Shown piece after piece: positions 46,474 through 58,269 of a stretch of DNA of 64,000 nucleotides (positions are counted from its first letter, which is position 1; every line of letters begins with the position of its first letter). The stretch lies in assembly GCF_024166365.1 (NCBI RefSeq), contig NC_064830.1, positions 86,732,721 to 86,796,720 of the forward strand, read 5' to 3'. The stretch is from Elephas maximus indicus. Lineage: Eukaryota > Chordata > Mammalia > Proboscidea > Elephantidae. The notes under the pieces were generated by a model, which saw nothing but the letters and a program-made list of their open reading frames with translations, was not told the DNA's origin and did not search any database. The translations under genes and the position numbers were made by a program.

Positions 46474-47529
46474 TTATTTACAGATTAGTTAGTAGATAAG
46501 AACTACTTTAGGTGAAGGGAAGGACAATACTCAATACACGGAAGGTCAGCTCAACTGGACTGGACCAAAAACAAAGAAGTTTCCTGGATAAACTGAATGC
46601 TTCAAAGGTCAGCGGAGCAAAGGCGGGGGTTTTGGGACTATGGCTTAAGGGGACTTCTAAGTCAACTGGCAAAATAATTCTATTATGAAAACATTCTGCA
46701 TCCCACTTTGAAATGTGGCGTCTGGGGTCTTAAATGCTAACAAGCGGCCATCTAAGATGCATCAACTGGTCTCAACCCACCTGGATCAAAGGAGAATGAA
46801 GGACACCAAGGTTGCACGATAACTATGAGCCCAAGAGACAGAAAGGGCCACGTGAACCAAAGACTTATATCATCCGGAGACCAGAAGTACTAGATGGTGC
46901 CCGGCCACAACCGATGACTGCCCTGACAGGGAGCACAACAGAGAACTCCTGAGGGAGCAGGAGAACAGTGGGATGCAGACCCCAAATTCTCATAAAAAGA
47001 CCAGACTTAATGGTCTGACTGAGATTAGAGGAATCCCTGCGGTCATGGTCCCCAAACCTTCTGTAGGACCAGGACAGGAACCACTCCTGAAGACTACTCA
47101 TCAGACATGGAAGGGACTGGACAATGGGTTGGAGAGAGATGCTGATGAAGAGTGAGCTACTTGTATCAGGTGGACACTTGAGACTGTGTTGGCATCTCCT
47201 GTCTGGAGGGGAGATAGGAGGGTAGAGAGGGTTAGAAACTGGCAAAATCGTCACAAAAGGAGAGACTGGAAGGAGGGAGCGGGCTGACTCATTAGGGGGA
47301 GAGTAAGTGGGAGTATGGAGTAAGGTGTATATAAGCTTATATGTGACAGACTGACTTGATTTGTAAACTTTCACTTAAAGCACAATAAAAATTATTAAAA
47401 GAAAGAAAGAGAGAGAGAGAGATTAAGATTAGCTCCTTTCAAGCAGAAGATATCTCCAGCCCCTTTTGTCATATTGACCACATGGGAGAGTGAAATTCCA
47501 AAGGGTCAAAAGAGAGAGGAAGAAAAGAA

Positions 47530-47670
47530 AATCCTAAGAAGACCCACATCTTGGACTTGCTGAGCTTGAACTCTGCCCCTGGTCACATGCTTTGTCCAGT
47601 GTTGTGTCGTAGCACAAGGGCTGGCTCTTAGTCAATGCTAGTAAAATATTTGTGGAAGGGATGAACAAAT
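47530..47670 (+). repeat. L2 3' end fragment (probable)
   Basis: 'agcacaagggctggctctta', 'gtcaatgctagtaaaatatt', 'ggaagggatgaacaaatg' fit the L2 terminus. Confidence 0.5.
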
Positions 47671-47814
47671 GAAAACTCCGCAAGTAAATTGATCTGTCTC
47701 CTGACCCATTTCATCAAAGCCCTATTCCAATTTAGGGTTACTCTGAAAAGTCAAGTTACTCTAAGGTACCACTGAAGCGAGAAATGTCACACTCCCTATT
47801 GGGCGTTTGGTCCC

Positions 47815-48055
47815 ATAGAAGAGGGAAGCTGATGCCGTGGAAAGAGCATGAAAGAGTTGTGAGATCAGAACACCTCAATCTATCCTGTTACCTACAAACT
47901 ATGCAATTGGGTGAGTCCCTTTACCTTGCCATGCCTCAGTTCCATCACATGCAAATCAGGGGTAATAATATGTACCCCACAGGGTATCGCTGGTGTTCTT
48001 GATAAGTTTTCTACAGTGGTCAGTGCATAGTAGATACTTGATAAATGGCAGCTGT
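47815..48055 (+). repeat. MIR SINE
   Basis: 'ccgtggaaagagcatgaaag', 'tgagtccctttaccttgcc', 'tcagttccatcacatgcaaa', 'cagtgcatagtagatacttg' in the expected order. Confidence 0.8.
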
Positions 48056-48224
48056 CAAGAGAGTGTGACTCTGGTTGGCTTTTGAGCCTGTTAATAAAGG
48101 CGGGGGGTCCCGGCCTGTGGGATCGAGCATATATAAAGCTTGGTTGACGCAGTGGAACTTTTGGAGAGTTTTGGTTATTCAGACAAGGACTTCTTGAGAG
48201 TAGATGGGCACAGTTCAAAGAAAA

Positions 48225-48405
48225 TGAGAGCTAGACAGACCAGGTGGGTTTAAATCCCAGCTATGGCATTTTTTTGGCATTTACCAGCTGTGTAGCTTGA
48301 GTCATTCCTATTGCTGTTCTTGGTCTCTTTTTCTCTATCTGCTGAAGTCAGGGATTGAATTAGATGATTTCTCATGCCCCATCCAGAAGTGTGTAATTCC
48401 ATCTC
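48225..48405 (+). repeat. MIR SINE
   Basis: 'ggtgggtttaaatcccagct', 'taccagctgtgtagcttgag', then the late MIR part 'gattgaattagatgatttct'. Confidence 0.7.
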
Positions 48406-48409
48406 AGTG

Positions 48410-49028
48410 TCCGTGGTTTAGCTAGCAGGCCCCTCAAACGTCAACGTCAATCGATGCAGCCTAGATAGGGCCAAGAGAGCAGATCTATGCTTTTTAAGAA
48501 AAGGGGAATCCCAACAGGAAATCTAGTGCAACAATAAAATGAACTAAGGTGATAAGATTGCAGATGATTTTGAAATTATTTGAAATCTCTTACAATTACA
48601 TTGTAAACCTTTTGTCTTGTTTTACAAGTAGATGTGGAGGCCAAGTCTCACAATCTGTAGAGCCAAGGGAAGGGTCTGAGCAAGGGCAGCTTGATGGAAG
48701 ATGGAAGAGTGCATTGGAGGGATTCTGATCTAAACTGGAATCCATTTGAGATAAGGGAAGAGCAAATTGACTCAGAAGTGCCAAGAGTGCACCTACCTTG
48801 TGGTCTCCCCCTCACTAAAGTACGTTTGTTTTTGTTTTCAGGGAAATATGCGTATTGGGACAGCCCACATAAACTACTGCTGAGTGAGGGTGGACATAAG
48901 CAATGCATGAGACCTGTCTTTCTAGCTGCCTCCATCCCTTTCAGTTCTTGCTAAATAAATCAGAATAGAAATAAATAAAGGGGAGGTGTTATCATATCGT
49001 GATTCCTTGGAACCTGTTATAACTTACA
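48410..49028. other. No gene seen
   Basis: Overlapping frames at 48,648-48,954 open on both strands and show no domain. Confidence 0.5.
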
Positions 49029-49029
49029 G

Positions 49030-49240
49030 AGTAAAACCAAAACCAAGCCAATTGCCGCTGAATCAACTCCGACTCCTGACATCCCCATGAATTCCAGAGT
49101 ACAACTATGCGTAGGTTTTCCACTACTGTGACTTTTCAGGAGTCGTCTTTTTTTCCAAGGTACCTCTGAGTGAATTTGAAATGCCAACCTTTTGGTTAGT
49201 AGCCGAGCACTTAACCATTTGTACCACTCAGAGCCTTCGT
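49030..49240 (-). mobile_element. AfroSINE, long diverged copy
   Basis: Tail complement 'accaagccaattgccgctga', central 'gacttttcaggagtcgtctt', head complement 'aaccttttggttagtagccg' to 'gtaccactcagagcc'. Confidence 0.88.
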
Positions 49241-49249
49241 AGATAGAGT

Positions 49250-49385
49250 TATTGTTGTTGTTAGGAGCTATTGAATCAGTTCCGACTCATAGCGACTCTA
49301 TGTACAACAGAATGAAACACTGCCCAGTTCTGCACCATCCGCACAATCATCGTTAAGCTTGAGCCCATTGTTGCAGCATAGAGCA
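49250..49385 (-). mobile_element. RTE LINE 3' end, short
   Basis: GTTGTTGTTAGGAGCTATTG then 'gtacaacagaatgaaacact', 'gcccagttctgcaccatcc', ending at 'cccattgttgcagc'. It lies directly beside the AfroSINE, in the same direction. Confidence 0.88.
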
Positions 49386-49604
49386 GATACATCAAAATCC
49401 ATCGCACTTACAACATCCCTCCCAAAGCTATGGTTACATACAAGGATGGAGAAGCTCTGTGTAGTGCTCCTAGGACACTGCATATATGATCTCAAAATCA
49501 GAGGCATGAATAATCCACTGCTTCTTCACACAGATGGGAGAAATGCTTGTTCAGCCTTTCAGTATTTCCACATTAACACCTGTGTTGGAATTCACAGCTC
49601 TTGG

Positions 49605-49800
49605 CCTTCTAGATGGAGCCCCTGGGTTAACTCACTCAGCTACTAACTAAAAGGTTGGAGGTTTGAAGGCCATCCAGATGTGCCTCATGAGAAAAGCCTG
49701 GTGATCTCCTTCTGTAAGAACAGCTATTGAAAACCCTATGAAGCACAGTCCTACTCTGAGACATATGGTATCGCCATAAATCAAAGTTGACCTGACCTAC
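49605..49800 (+). mobile_element. AfroSINE, old and diverged
   Basis: 'agcccctgggttaactcact' head, 'aactaaaaggttggaggttt', central 'aagcctggtgatctccttct', tail 'atcgccataaatcaaagttg'. Confidence 0.8.
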
Positions 49801-49909
49801 AACCGGTGGTGAGATACTGTTGACCTTCTAGGTTACTTTTGTTTTCCACATAACTTACACAAACTTGGAGAGAGCATCGAGAGTCTGAGAAGTGATGATC
49901 CAAGATGGC

Positions 49910-50090
49910 CTCTGTGGTTAGCTATGTGATTTTAAACAAGCTATGTCACCTATCTGGGCTTCTGTTTCCTCATCAGTAAAATGGGAATGCTAATTCATGC
50001 ATTAGCAGGAATTAAGTCAGATGTTAGAAATGAAAGAATGAAGTATAAATTACTTCATCCTTTGGTGGTTGGTATTGGCATTATTATGAC
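49910..50090 (+). repeat. MIR SINE fragment
   Basis: 'ttagctatgtgattttaaac', 'ttctgtttcctcatcagtaa', 'aatgggaatgctaattcatg'. Confidence 0.65.
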
Positions 50091-51430
50091 AACCAATTAG
50101 TGTTCATTGAGTAAAATTCTGGATTCCTATGTAAATGTTTGACCATGATCATCCATACAGCATCCTTCAGGCCCTGAAGCCCCAAGATATCCTTTACGCC
50201 CTCTGAGGTACTCCTGTTTTTGTCCTTTCCTGGACATTGTAGAGACTTCTTGAGTGTGAAAAGAACATTTTGCCTAGAGCTATGATAATAAGACTGAAGT
50301 TTACAGCAAATGAAAGAGCTAAAATTTGAGGCATTTGCTAGCTCAGAATAAACAGACTAATTGGAGGAATGAAATATCCATTAGTCTAAATGAATATTTC
50401 TATAAAGCTGGTTTCCTGGCATGAACAACTGGGTGAATGGTGGTACCCTTCACTGAACATGTTAAGACATTGATAAAAAGAAATGATTAAATGCAGAATT
50501 AACCAAGATTAATTATTTTAATCAGGAGATTAATCACGATTATATCTTTACATTAGTTTGCTCTGCTGATGTTTGCTCAGCAATCTAGGGAAAAATCTGT
50601 TCATTTATCACCTTCGTGTTTGAAAATCGGCCTATATTTTATGCAGTTTCCCATCCACCATCATTAACCGCTTTATAAACAGACTCTCCTGAACAGATAA
50701 ACATCGCTTAAAAAGAGCATACATAGGGCCAAGGACACAGAACTTCATGCCAGGGATCCAAATTCAAAGCTGAATACTTTTTTGTAAATCATTGGGAAAG
50801 TATAGCTTTCTTTTTTTAGATCATTGGCCTAATTTGGTGTTTTCTTTTTTTTTCCTCTTGAGTTCCCCAAGGTTAGAAGGTGGGCTGATAGAATTGATGG
50901 TGGGTGCTAGCCAAGGATGAAGATGGCGTTCTTGTGTAGGTAACAACCTGAAAAGGCACTGTACCTGGGCCTGTACAAGGGTCTGATTCTTGGAAGTCAT
51001 AATAGTTCAGTGCCAAATATGGTATGGAGAACTGAGAGGTTGTGGGGAGAGGGCAAACAGAATTAGAAGTGACCATATAGGCTTGCCCTTACACATGTTT
51101 CTGCTACTCCAGCTTTTAACAGATGAATTTGTTGATGGGAACTCAAAGCTATTCTTCTCTAGAGCTCCAGTGAAAGGTACCACCATTCACCCTGTTGTTC
51201 ATGCCAGGAAACCAAAACCATTCTTAACACATCTCTCTTTGTTATATCCCCAAACCAACATATATGAATACTTTTGGGTACCAACTTACCCTCTTAAATC
51301 ACAGCTTGCCTTTCTCACTTGGGGCATGCTAGATGGATTGGAAACTTTGGAACCCACCAAATTAAAATTGAAAAAAGTATGGCACCTTGGACATCTTCCT
51401 ATATTCCTACTTCCAACAGATATTATCTAA
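50091..51430. other. No gene seen; unique-looking DNA
   Basis: A 146-codon frame at 50,990-51,430 is the longest non-transposon frame here. It has no domain I recognise, starts without notable context and is not linked to a splice pattern I can defend, so I do not call it a gene. Confidence 0.45.
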
Positions 51431-51434
51431 TACC

Positions 51435-51640
51435 AATTGTATGCCAGGCCTACTTGGACTGTGTCCTTGAGATTATCTTTTGTGACTAAGTTAACTCTCA
51501 TGTCTTCTCCTGTATAGTCTTATCAATATCCATGATTTGAAGATGAGAAAACTGACTCACAGGGAGTTAAGATAATTGTGCCAAGGTGTATAGATCAAGA
51601 TGGGGAAAACTGACTTCTTAACAATACTGAGTCTCTCGCC
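51435..51640 (-). repeat. Probable MIR fragment
   Basis: 'tgtatgccaggcctacttgg', then 'gatgagaaaactgactcaca', 'gggagttaagataattgtgc' follow the complement MIR order. Confidence 0.55.
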
Positions 51641-51837
51641 CTCAAGCATGATCTATCTCATGATTCGTTTAAGTTGTCTTTAATTTCTCTCACTAATGCT
51701 TGTAGCTTTCAGTGTACAATACTTGCATTTCTTCTGTTAAATTTATTCTTACGTATTTCATTAGCTCTGGTGCTGTTGTAAATGGAATTGTTTTCTTAAT
51801 TTCACTTTGGGATTGCTCATGGGTAGTATATATACAA

Positions 51838-52050
51838 AAGGAGCCCTGGTGGTGCAATGGTTAAGTGCTTGGTTGCTGACCGAAATGTCAGCAGTTCAAA
51901 GCCACCAGCTGCTCTGAGAGAGAAAGATGTGGCCATCTGCTTCTGTAAAGATTTACAGCCTTGGAAACCCTATGGCGCAGTTCCACTCTGTTCTGTAGGG
52001 TTGCTCTGAGTTGGAATAGATATGATGACACACAAGAATAACAGTATATA
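51838..52050 (+). mobile_element. AfroSINE, long subfamily
   Basis: 'ggagccctggtggtgcaatg' head, 'gtcagcagttcaaagccacc' B-box side, central 'agaaagatgtggccatctgc', tail 'ttgctctgagttggaataga'. AGTATATA-type words lie on both sides. It interrupts the old L1. Confidence 0.93.
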
Positions 52051-52123
52051 AAACTGCAATAGATTTTTGTATATTGATCTTGCATCTTGTGACCTTGCTG
52101 AACTTGTTTATTAGTTCTAGCTG

Positions 52124-52160
52124 ATTGTGTGTGTGTCTGTGTGTGTGCACGCGCGTGTGT
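52124..52160. repeat. (TG)n/(CG) microsatellite
   Basis: Interrupted TG repeat with a GCACGCGCGTG core; Z-DNA-prone alternating purine-pyrimidine. Confidence 0.85.
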
Positions 52161-53363
52161 GGAATCCTTAGAATTTTCTACATAGAGCATCATGTTATCT
52201 ATGAATGAAATGTTTCATTCCTTTCTTTCTAATCTGGATGCCTTTTATTCTTTTTCTTGTCCTATTGAACTGGCTAGAACCCCCACTATAATGTTCAACA
52301 GAAGTCATGAGAGTGTGTATCCTTGGCTTGTTCTCGATCTTAGGGGGAAAGCATTTCAGCCTTTTGCCATTAGCTATGATAGCTGTAGATTTTTCATAGA
52401 TATCCTTTACATGGTGAGGTAGTTTTCTCTTACTCTTAGTCGACTGAAAGTTTTGTTTTGTTTTTTGTTTTAGTGAGGAATTGATGTTGGATTCTGCCAT
52501 ACTTTTTTTTTTTCATCTATTGATATGATCATATGGTTTTTCTTTTTAGTTTGTTAATATGGCTCATTAGAAATATTGCTTTTTTAAAGTCAAACCAACT
52601 TTGCATTCCTGGGATAAGCACTACTTGGTCTTTACATATCATCTTTATTAAATGTTGTTGAAATCAATTTACTAAACTTTTGTTTTAAATTTTGAGCCTA
52701 TATAGAAAACTATATTAGTCTATAGTTTTCTCTCCTTATAATATCTTTGATTTGGGCATCAGGATAATGCTTGTCTCCTAGAATGAGTTGGGAAGTATTC
52801 CCTCAATTCTGATTTTCTGGAAACGCTTATGTAGACCTGGTAATATTTCTTATTTAGATGTTTGGTATAATTCACCTGTGAAACCATGTGGACTTGTATT
52901 TTTGTTTGTGGGATGGTTTTTAACTACAAACTCAATTTCTTTAATAGTTATGGGGCTTTTCAGGTTAACTATTTCTTCTTCAGTGTTCTTTGGTAGTTTA
53001 TATCTTTCAAGCAATTTGTCCATTTCATATTAGCTGTCAAATTTATTAGTATAAATCTGCTAATAATATAACCTCATTATCCTTATATGTACAATCTGTG
53101 GTGATGGCGTCTCTCTTACTCCTGATATTTTTTTATTCTTTATTTTTTTCCTACATAGAAGTTTATCAGTTGTGTTGATCTGCTCAAAGAATCAGCTTTG
53201 GTTTTATTGATATACTCTATTACTATTTTTTCTGTTCTCTATTCGATTGTTTCCTGTTCTTTATTATTATTACTATCATGTGTCTTTATGGTGTCCTTTA
53301 TTGTATCTATTGTGCCTTTATATTGAACTATATTGCTTTTAGGCAGATATACTTGGGTCTCAC

Positions 53364-55997
53364 TTTTTTTTTCATAATTTTTATTTTGCTTTAAGTGCAA
53401 GTTTACAAATCATCAGTCTCTCACACAAAAACCCATACACACCTTGCTAAACAAAAAAAAACCCCAGTGCCGTACACCTTGCTACACACTCCCAATTACT
53501 CTCCCCCTAATGAGACAGCCCGCTCTCTCCCTCCACTCTCTCTGTTCGTGTCCATTTCACCAGCTTCTAAACCCCTCCACCCTCTCATCTCCCCTCCAGG
53601 CAGGAGAGGCCAACATAGTCTCAAGTGTCCACCTGATCCAAGAAGCTCTTTCCTCACCAGCATCCCTCTCCAACCCATTGTCCAGTCCAATCCATGTCTG
53701 AAGAGTTGGCTTCGGGAATGGTTCCTGTCCTGGGCCAACAGAAGGTCTGGGGACCGTGACCACCGGGGTCCTTCTAGTCTCAGTCAGAGCATTAAGTCTG
53801 GTCTTTTTATGAGAATTTGGGGTCTGCATCCCATTGCTCTCCTGCTCCCTCAGGGGTTCTCTGTTGTATTCTCTGTCATGGCAGTCATTGGTTGTAGCTG
53901 AGCACCATCTAGTTCTTCTGGTCTCAGGATGATGTAATCTCTGGTTCATGTGATACTTTGTGTCTCTTGGGCTCCTAATTACCTTGTGTCCTTGGTGTTC
54001 TTCATTCTCCTTTGATCCAGGGGGGTTGAGGCTCATTGATGCATCTTAGATGGCTGCTTGCTAGCGTTTAAGACCCCAGATGCCATCCTTCAAAGTGGGA
54101 TGTAGAATGTTTTCTTAATAGATTTTATTATGCCAATTGACTTAGATGTCGCCTGAAACCGTGGTCCCCAAACCCCTGCCCCTGCTACGCTGGCCTTTGA
54201 AGCATTCAGTTTATTCAGGAAACTTCTTTGCTTTTGGTTTAGTTCAGTTGTGCTGACCTCGCCTGTACTGTGTGTTGTCTTTCCCTTCACCTAAAGTGGT
54301 TCTTATCTACTATCTCATTAGTGAATACCCTTCTCCCATCCTCCCTCCCTCCCCCATCTCGTAACCACAAAAGAATGTTTTCTTCTCAGTTTGAACTATT
54401 TCTCAAGTTCTTGTAATAGTGGTCTTATATAATATTTGTCCTCTTGCAACTGAATAATTTCACTTAGCATAATGCCTTCTAGGTTCCTCCATGTTATGAA
54501 ATGTTTCACAGATTCCTCACTGTTCTTTATCGATGTGTAGTATTCCGCTGTCTGAATACACCATAATTTATTTATCCGTTCATCCATTGATGGGCAACTT
54601 GGTTGCTTCCATCTTTTTGCTATTGTAAACAGTGCTGCAGTAAACATAGGTGTGCATATATCTGTTCGTGTAAAGCCTCTTATTTCTCTAGGATATATTC
54701 TGAGGAGTGGGATTGCTGGATGGTATGGTAGTTCTATTTCTAGCTTTTTAAGGAAGCGCCAAATCAATTTCCAAAGTGGTTATACCATTTGACATTCCCA
54801 CCAGCAGTGTAGAAGTGTTCCAATCTCTCCACAGCCTCTCCAACATTTATTATTTTGTGTTTTTTGGATTAATGCCAGCCTTGTTGGAGTGAGATGAAAT
54901 CTCATTGTAGTTTTGATCTGCATTTCTCTAATGGCTAACGATCGTGATCATTTCCTCATCTATCTGTTAGCTGCCTGAATGTCTTCTTTAGTGAAGTGTC
55001 TGTTCATATCTTTCACCCATCTTTTAATTGGGTAATTTGCCTTTTTGTAGTTGAGTTTTTGCAGTATCATGTAGATTTTAGAGATCAGGCACTGATCAGA
55101 AATGCCATAGCTAAAAACTTTTTCCCAGTCTGTAGGTAGTCTTTTTACTCTTTTGGTGAAGTCTTTGGATGAGCACAGGTGTTGGATTTTTAGGAGCTAT
55201 CAGTTATCTAAATTTTCTTCTGCATTCTTAGTAATGTTTTGTATATTGTTTATGCCATGTATTAGGGCTCCTAACGTTGTCCCTATTTTTCCTTCCATGA
55301 TCTTTATCGTTTTAGATTTTATATTTAGGTCTTTGATCCATTTTGAGCTCGTTTTTGTGCATGGAGTGAGGTATGGGTCTTGTTTCATTTTTTTGCGGAT
55401 GGATATCCAGTTATGCCAGCACCATTTGTTAAAAAGACTGTCTTTTCCCCATTTAACTGTTTTGGGGTCTTTGTCAAATGTCAACTGCTCATATGTGGAT
55501 GGATTTATGTCTGGATTCTCAATTCTGTTCCATTGGTCTATGTACCTGTTGTTGTACCAGAACCAGGCTGTTTTGACTGCTGTGGCAGTATAATAGTTTC
55601 TAAAATCAGGTAGAGTAAGGCCTCCCACTTTGTTCTTCTTTTTCAGTAATGCTTTACTTACCTGGGGCCTCTTTCCCTTCCAAATGAAGTTGGTGATTTT
55701 TTTCTCCATCTCATTAAAGAATGTTGTTGGGATTTGCATTGGAATTGCATTAAATGTACAGATCGCTTTAGGTAAGAGAGACATATTTATAATGTTAAGT
55801 CTTCCTATCCATGAGCAAGGTATGTTTTTCCACTTGTAAGTCTCTTTTGGTTTCTTGTAGAAGCGCATTGTAGTTTTCTTTGTATAAGTCTTTTACAACT
55901 CTGGTAAGATTTATTTGTAAGTATTTTATCTTCTTGGGGGCTACTGTAAATGGTATTGATTTGGTGATTTCCTCTTCGATGTTCTTTTTGTTGGTGT
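53364..55997 (-). mobile_element. 5'-truncated young-type L1 (L1-C)
   Basis: Minus-strand L1 of the same broad family as L1-A and L1-B. From left: a T-run (poly(A) complement), the 3' UTR complement with a C-tract at 54,328-54,357, then ORF2 C-terminal pieces (54,396-54,767, ending RPLLQELEK; 55,200-55,868) back to the position matching the L1-A YINKKN codons, where it stops. It lacks the RT active site, endonuclease, ORF1 and promoter. Frameshifts between the two frames make it dead. No clear duplication was found. Confidence 0.92.
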
Positions 55998-55999
55998 TA

Positions 56000-56365
56000 A
56001 CTGGACATTTTGGTGTTTTCTAATTCTCTTTTTTCCCCTTCCCCAACCATACTTTCCTATCATTTCCACCCCAGTCTTTTGGGCAGAGTTTGATGGACTC
56101 ACTCTTTATGGTCAGACTACATAAAGACTTAAGAAGTCAGAGCAGGTTTTCCCAGCCCACAATCAGAATAAGTATTCTGAGGAGTCATGAGAAGACTGAG
56201 ACTCTTCCTTTATAAATATATGTAACACTTATGGTGGAAGAACACGGGGCCTTCTGTGTTCAAATAAAAGCTGTATGGACTTATGTGAACTTACAACTAA
56301 CTTATTTTTCCAGAACCAACAGCTTGGCACATAAATTGTTTTAATGCTGTTGTACCTTATAGACC
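56000..56365. other. No gene seen
   Basis: Short T-rich start, then unassigned sequence. Confidence 0.5.
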
Positions 56366-56367
56366 GG

Positions 56368-56540
56368 GAGTCCCTGGGTGGTGCAAATAGTTAAGCATTT
56401 GAGTCCTAGCCGAAAGGTTGACATTTGGAACCCACCCAGTTTCCAGAAGGTTACAGCCTTGAAAACCCTAGGGAGCAGTTCTACTCTGTACATGTGGGTC
56501 CCCATGAGTCAGAGTTGACTCAAAGACAAGTAACAACAAA
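56368..56540 (+). mobile_element. AfroSINE, diverged
   Basis: 'gagtccctgggtggtgcaaa' head, 'ccgaaaggttgacatttgga', 'agcagttctactctgtacat', tail 'ccccatgagtcagagttgac' ending AACAACAA. Confidence 0.85.
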
Positions 56541-56544
56541 GCCT

Positions 56545-57105
56545 TATAGACAATGCTGACACCAGCTGTTAATCAGTGAATTTGCTGCTCTTTTAGCCAT
56601 TGCAAGTGACGCTCAGTGCCAGAATTCTGTACTTCTGCCTTTAAGGCAGTCCCCAAGCTTTTTAAGTGGGCACTAGCTGAAACAACAAAAGCTCAATAAA
56701 TAACTTTAGATTTTCTCCAGCTCTCATTTACTCAACTTTTGCTTGTTCTAAGAAGTTCCTGACCTATATGTAGTACGTGATGATTCCATTCATATTTGTT
56801 CCTTTCAGAATCTGAAATTCCTCATTATCTCTCTGAGTCTATCTGCATTCTCAAAACGTCCTTATCCTCTAGCCACCTTCCCTCCATATTTTGGGTTTTG
56901 GGCCTCCAGTCTGCAAATGACAGCTTGGAATTTTGATTAGGATCTTCCCATAGAAAAAGTTCAGGCTGAGCTCAAGTCTGAGGCTCACAGAACTGACATA
57001 ATTTGCCCATGAGCAGAGTTGGTAAATTGAGGAGCTTAGATTTGAAAGTAGGTTTCCATTCCAAAGCTCACCGTGCAACCACTGTAAGAAGCTATATTTC
57101 ATAAT
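56545..57105. other. No gene seen
   Basis: A 141-codon minus frame (56,869-57,294) crosses from this stretch into a MIR and has no domain, so it is most likely spurious. Confidence 0.5.
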
Positions 57106-57109
57106 ATGT

Positions 57110-57225
57110 ACGCAGCTACATAATCCCATTTGATAACCATATAACCCACTCCAACAGGTATTTTTGGCTCCATTTTGCAAGTGAGGAAAACAAGGCTTGC
57201 AGAGAGTAAGACAGGTAGGGGAAGT
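57110..57225 (-). repeat. MIR fragment
   Basis: 'tccattttgcaagtgaggaa' and 'gcttgcagagagtaagacag' match the complement MIR core. Confidence 0.6.
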
Positions 57226-57247
57226 CCAAAGTATTCTCATCTTTGGT

Positions 57248-57490
57248 ACAGTGGCTAAGAGTGTGACTCCAGAGCCAGGGTGCCTGGGTTCCACCCCATG
57301 CCTTATAGTTTCTAACTAAGTGACCTTAAGCAAGTTGCTCAACCATAGTATGACACATTTTCCCATCATTAAAGTGGGGATAATTATAGTACTTTCCTTG
57401 TAAAGCTGTTGTGAGAACCAAGTAAGGTTATATATAATGCACATATGGCAGGTAAAATGTGTTTGATTAATGTAAGAAGTTATTATTAAG
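57248..57490 (+). repeat. MIR SINE, nearly complete
   Basis: 'acagtggctaagagtgtgac', 'tccagagccagggtgcctgg', 'aagtgaccttaagcaagttg', 'taattatagtactttcct', 'aagctgttgtgagaaccaag'. Confidence 0.85.
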
Positions 57491-57965
57491 CTCAAGAATG
57501 AATATATCCTGGGTTTCCAGGGAAGAAAATAAAGACACTTCATGGAACATTTCAGCATAAAGCCATCAATTTTCTGAAGCATGTTCCCTTTTTCCTTCCC
57601 TCTGTCCAACAGAGCCCAGGTTGGGAGTTGTGGGAAGCTATGTGTCAGGGTCTGGTTGCCATAGAGAACAGCCTCCTCCCCAGTGCTCCCCACCACAGAA
57701 TCAGTTGCATGAACTTCCGAAGCCTCCCTGCTCTTTCTGACAGTCAGAGGTAGGCTGCCAGGCGATGGGCATCACCATGCTGGTTTGTACTTCAGCATTT
57801 CTATTTCAGGTTACTGGGCCTTCTGCCTGTGGGAGGGAGTGAGACATACAAAAATGTACGTTTTAGTTGGCAGGCTGGGTTCCAGATGCTTTCCAGAGTT
57901 TCTCTACCAATCAGGCAGAGAAGCAGAGACAGAGTTGGACAATCAGTTCCTGGAACATCACGGAG
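57491..57965. other. No gene seen
   Basis: Frames at 57,316-57,696 and 57,785-58,091 are domain-free and overlap MIR sequence or open on both strands. Confidence 0.5.
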
Positions 57966-57969
57966 CTGG

Positions 57970-58260
57970 AAAAACACTTCAGTAATCTCTTCTCTGACCC
58001 TCTGCTTCCTCAGCATTAAAATTAGGATAACAAGGCTTACCAGGCAGGGTTGTTGCGAAAAGTGAATGAAATAATGTTCGTAAAACGCCATGACTAAGTG
58101 CCCCTCGTGGGATAGGACTATAACTCAAAAGCTCTGGACTGAGAATTAGGATACTTCAATTTTCACATAGCTACAAATGTCCTCCCTGCTTTTGTGCAAG
58201 CTGTTTCCCCTCACTGTTTCTTCATCTGTATAATCAATGGTCTGGATTTTATAAATTCCT
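57970..58260 (+). repeat. MIR fragments (one or two)
   Basis: First 'taaaattaggataacaaggc' and 'cagggttgttgcgaaaagtg' (to about 58,090). Then 'agctctggactgagaattag' and 'ttcttcatctgtataatcaa' (58,125-58,260). The order restarts, so two copies are likely. Confidence 0.6.
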
Positions 58261-58269
58261 AATATTCCT

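Larger units (their letters stand above)
39502..47401 (+). mobile_element. Full-length L1 (L1-B), inactivated
   Basis: A 7.9-kb relative of L1-A in the same direction, about 3.0 kb downstream of it. Order: long 5' UTR (39,502-41,056), broken ORF1 (41,057-42,151), spacer with the 88-codon frame, broken ORF2 (42,612-46,407), 3' UTR with G-tract, AATAAA near 47,380 and a short A/GAAA tail. Multiple stops, frameshifts and two A/T insertions make it non-autonomous. It is longer than L1-A mainly because its leader is about 1.06 kb longer. Confidence 0.95.
51655..53363 (-). mobile_element. Old L1 ORF2 fragment, split by an AfroSINE
   Basis: Complement L1 ORF2 text throughout ('tagttctagctgattgtgtg', 'ggaaagcatttcagcctttt', 'ctttgcattcctgggataag', 'aatttctttaatagtt'). 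The frame is destroyed. The younger L1-C abuts its right end. Confidence 0.85.

Noticed and set aside
29697..47401. CRISPR-like or other array of direct repeats
   Set aside because: The long direct similarity is two L1 copies; there are no short regularly spaced repeats with unique spacers anywhere in the window.
50990..51430. 146-codon frame as a possible gene
   Set aside because: No recognised domain, no start context or splice partners; a single frame of this length is expected by chance in 64 kb.
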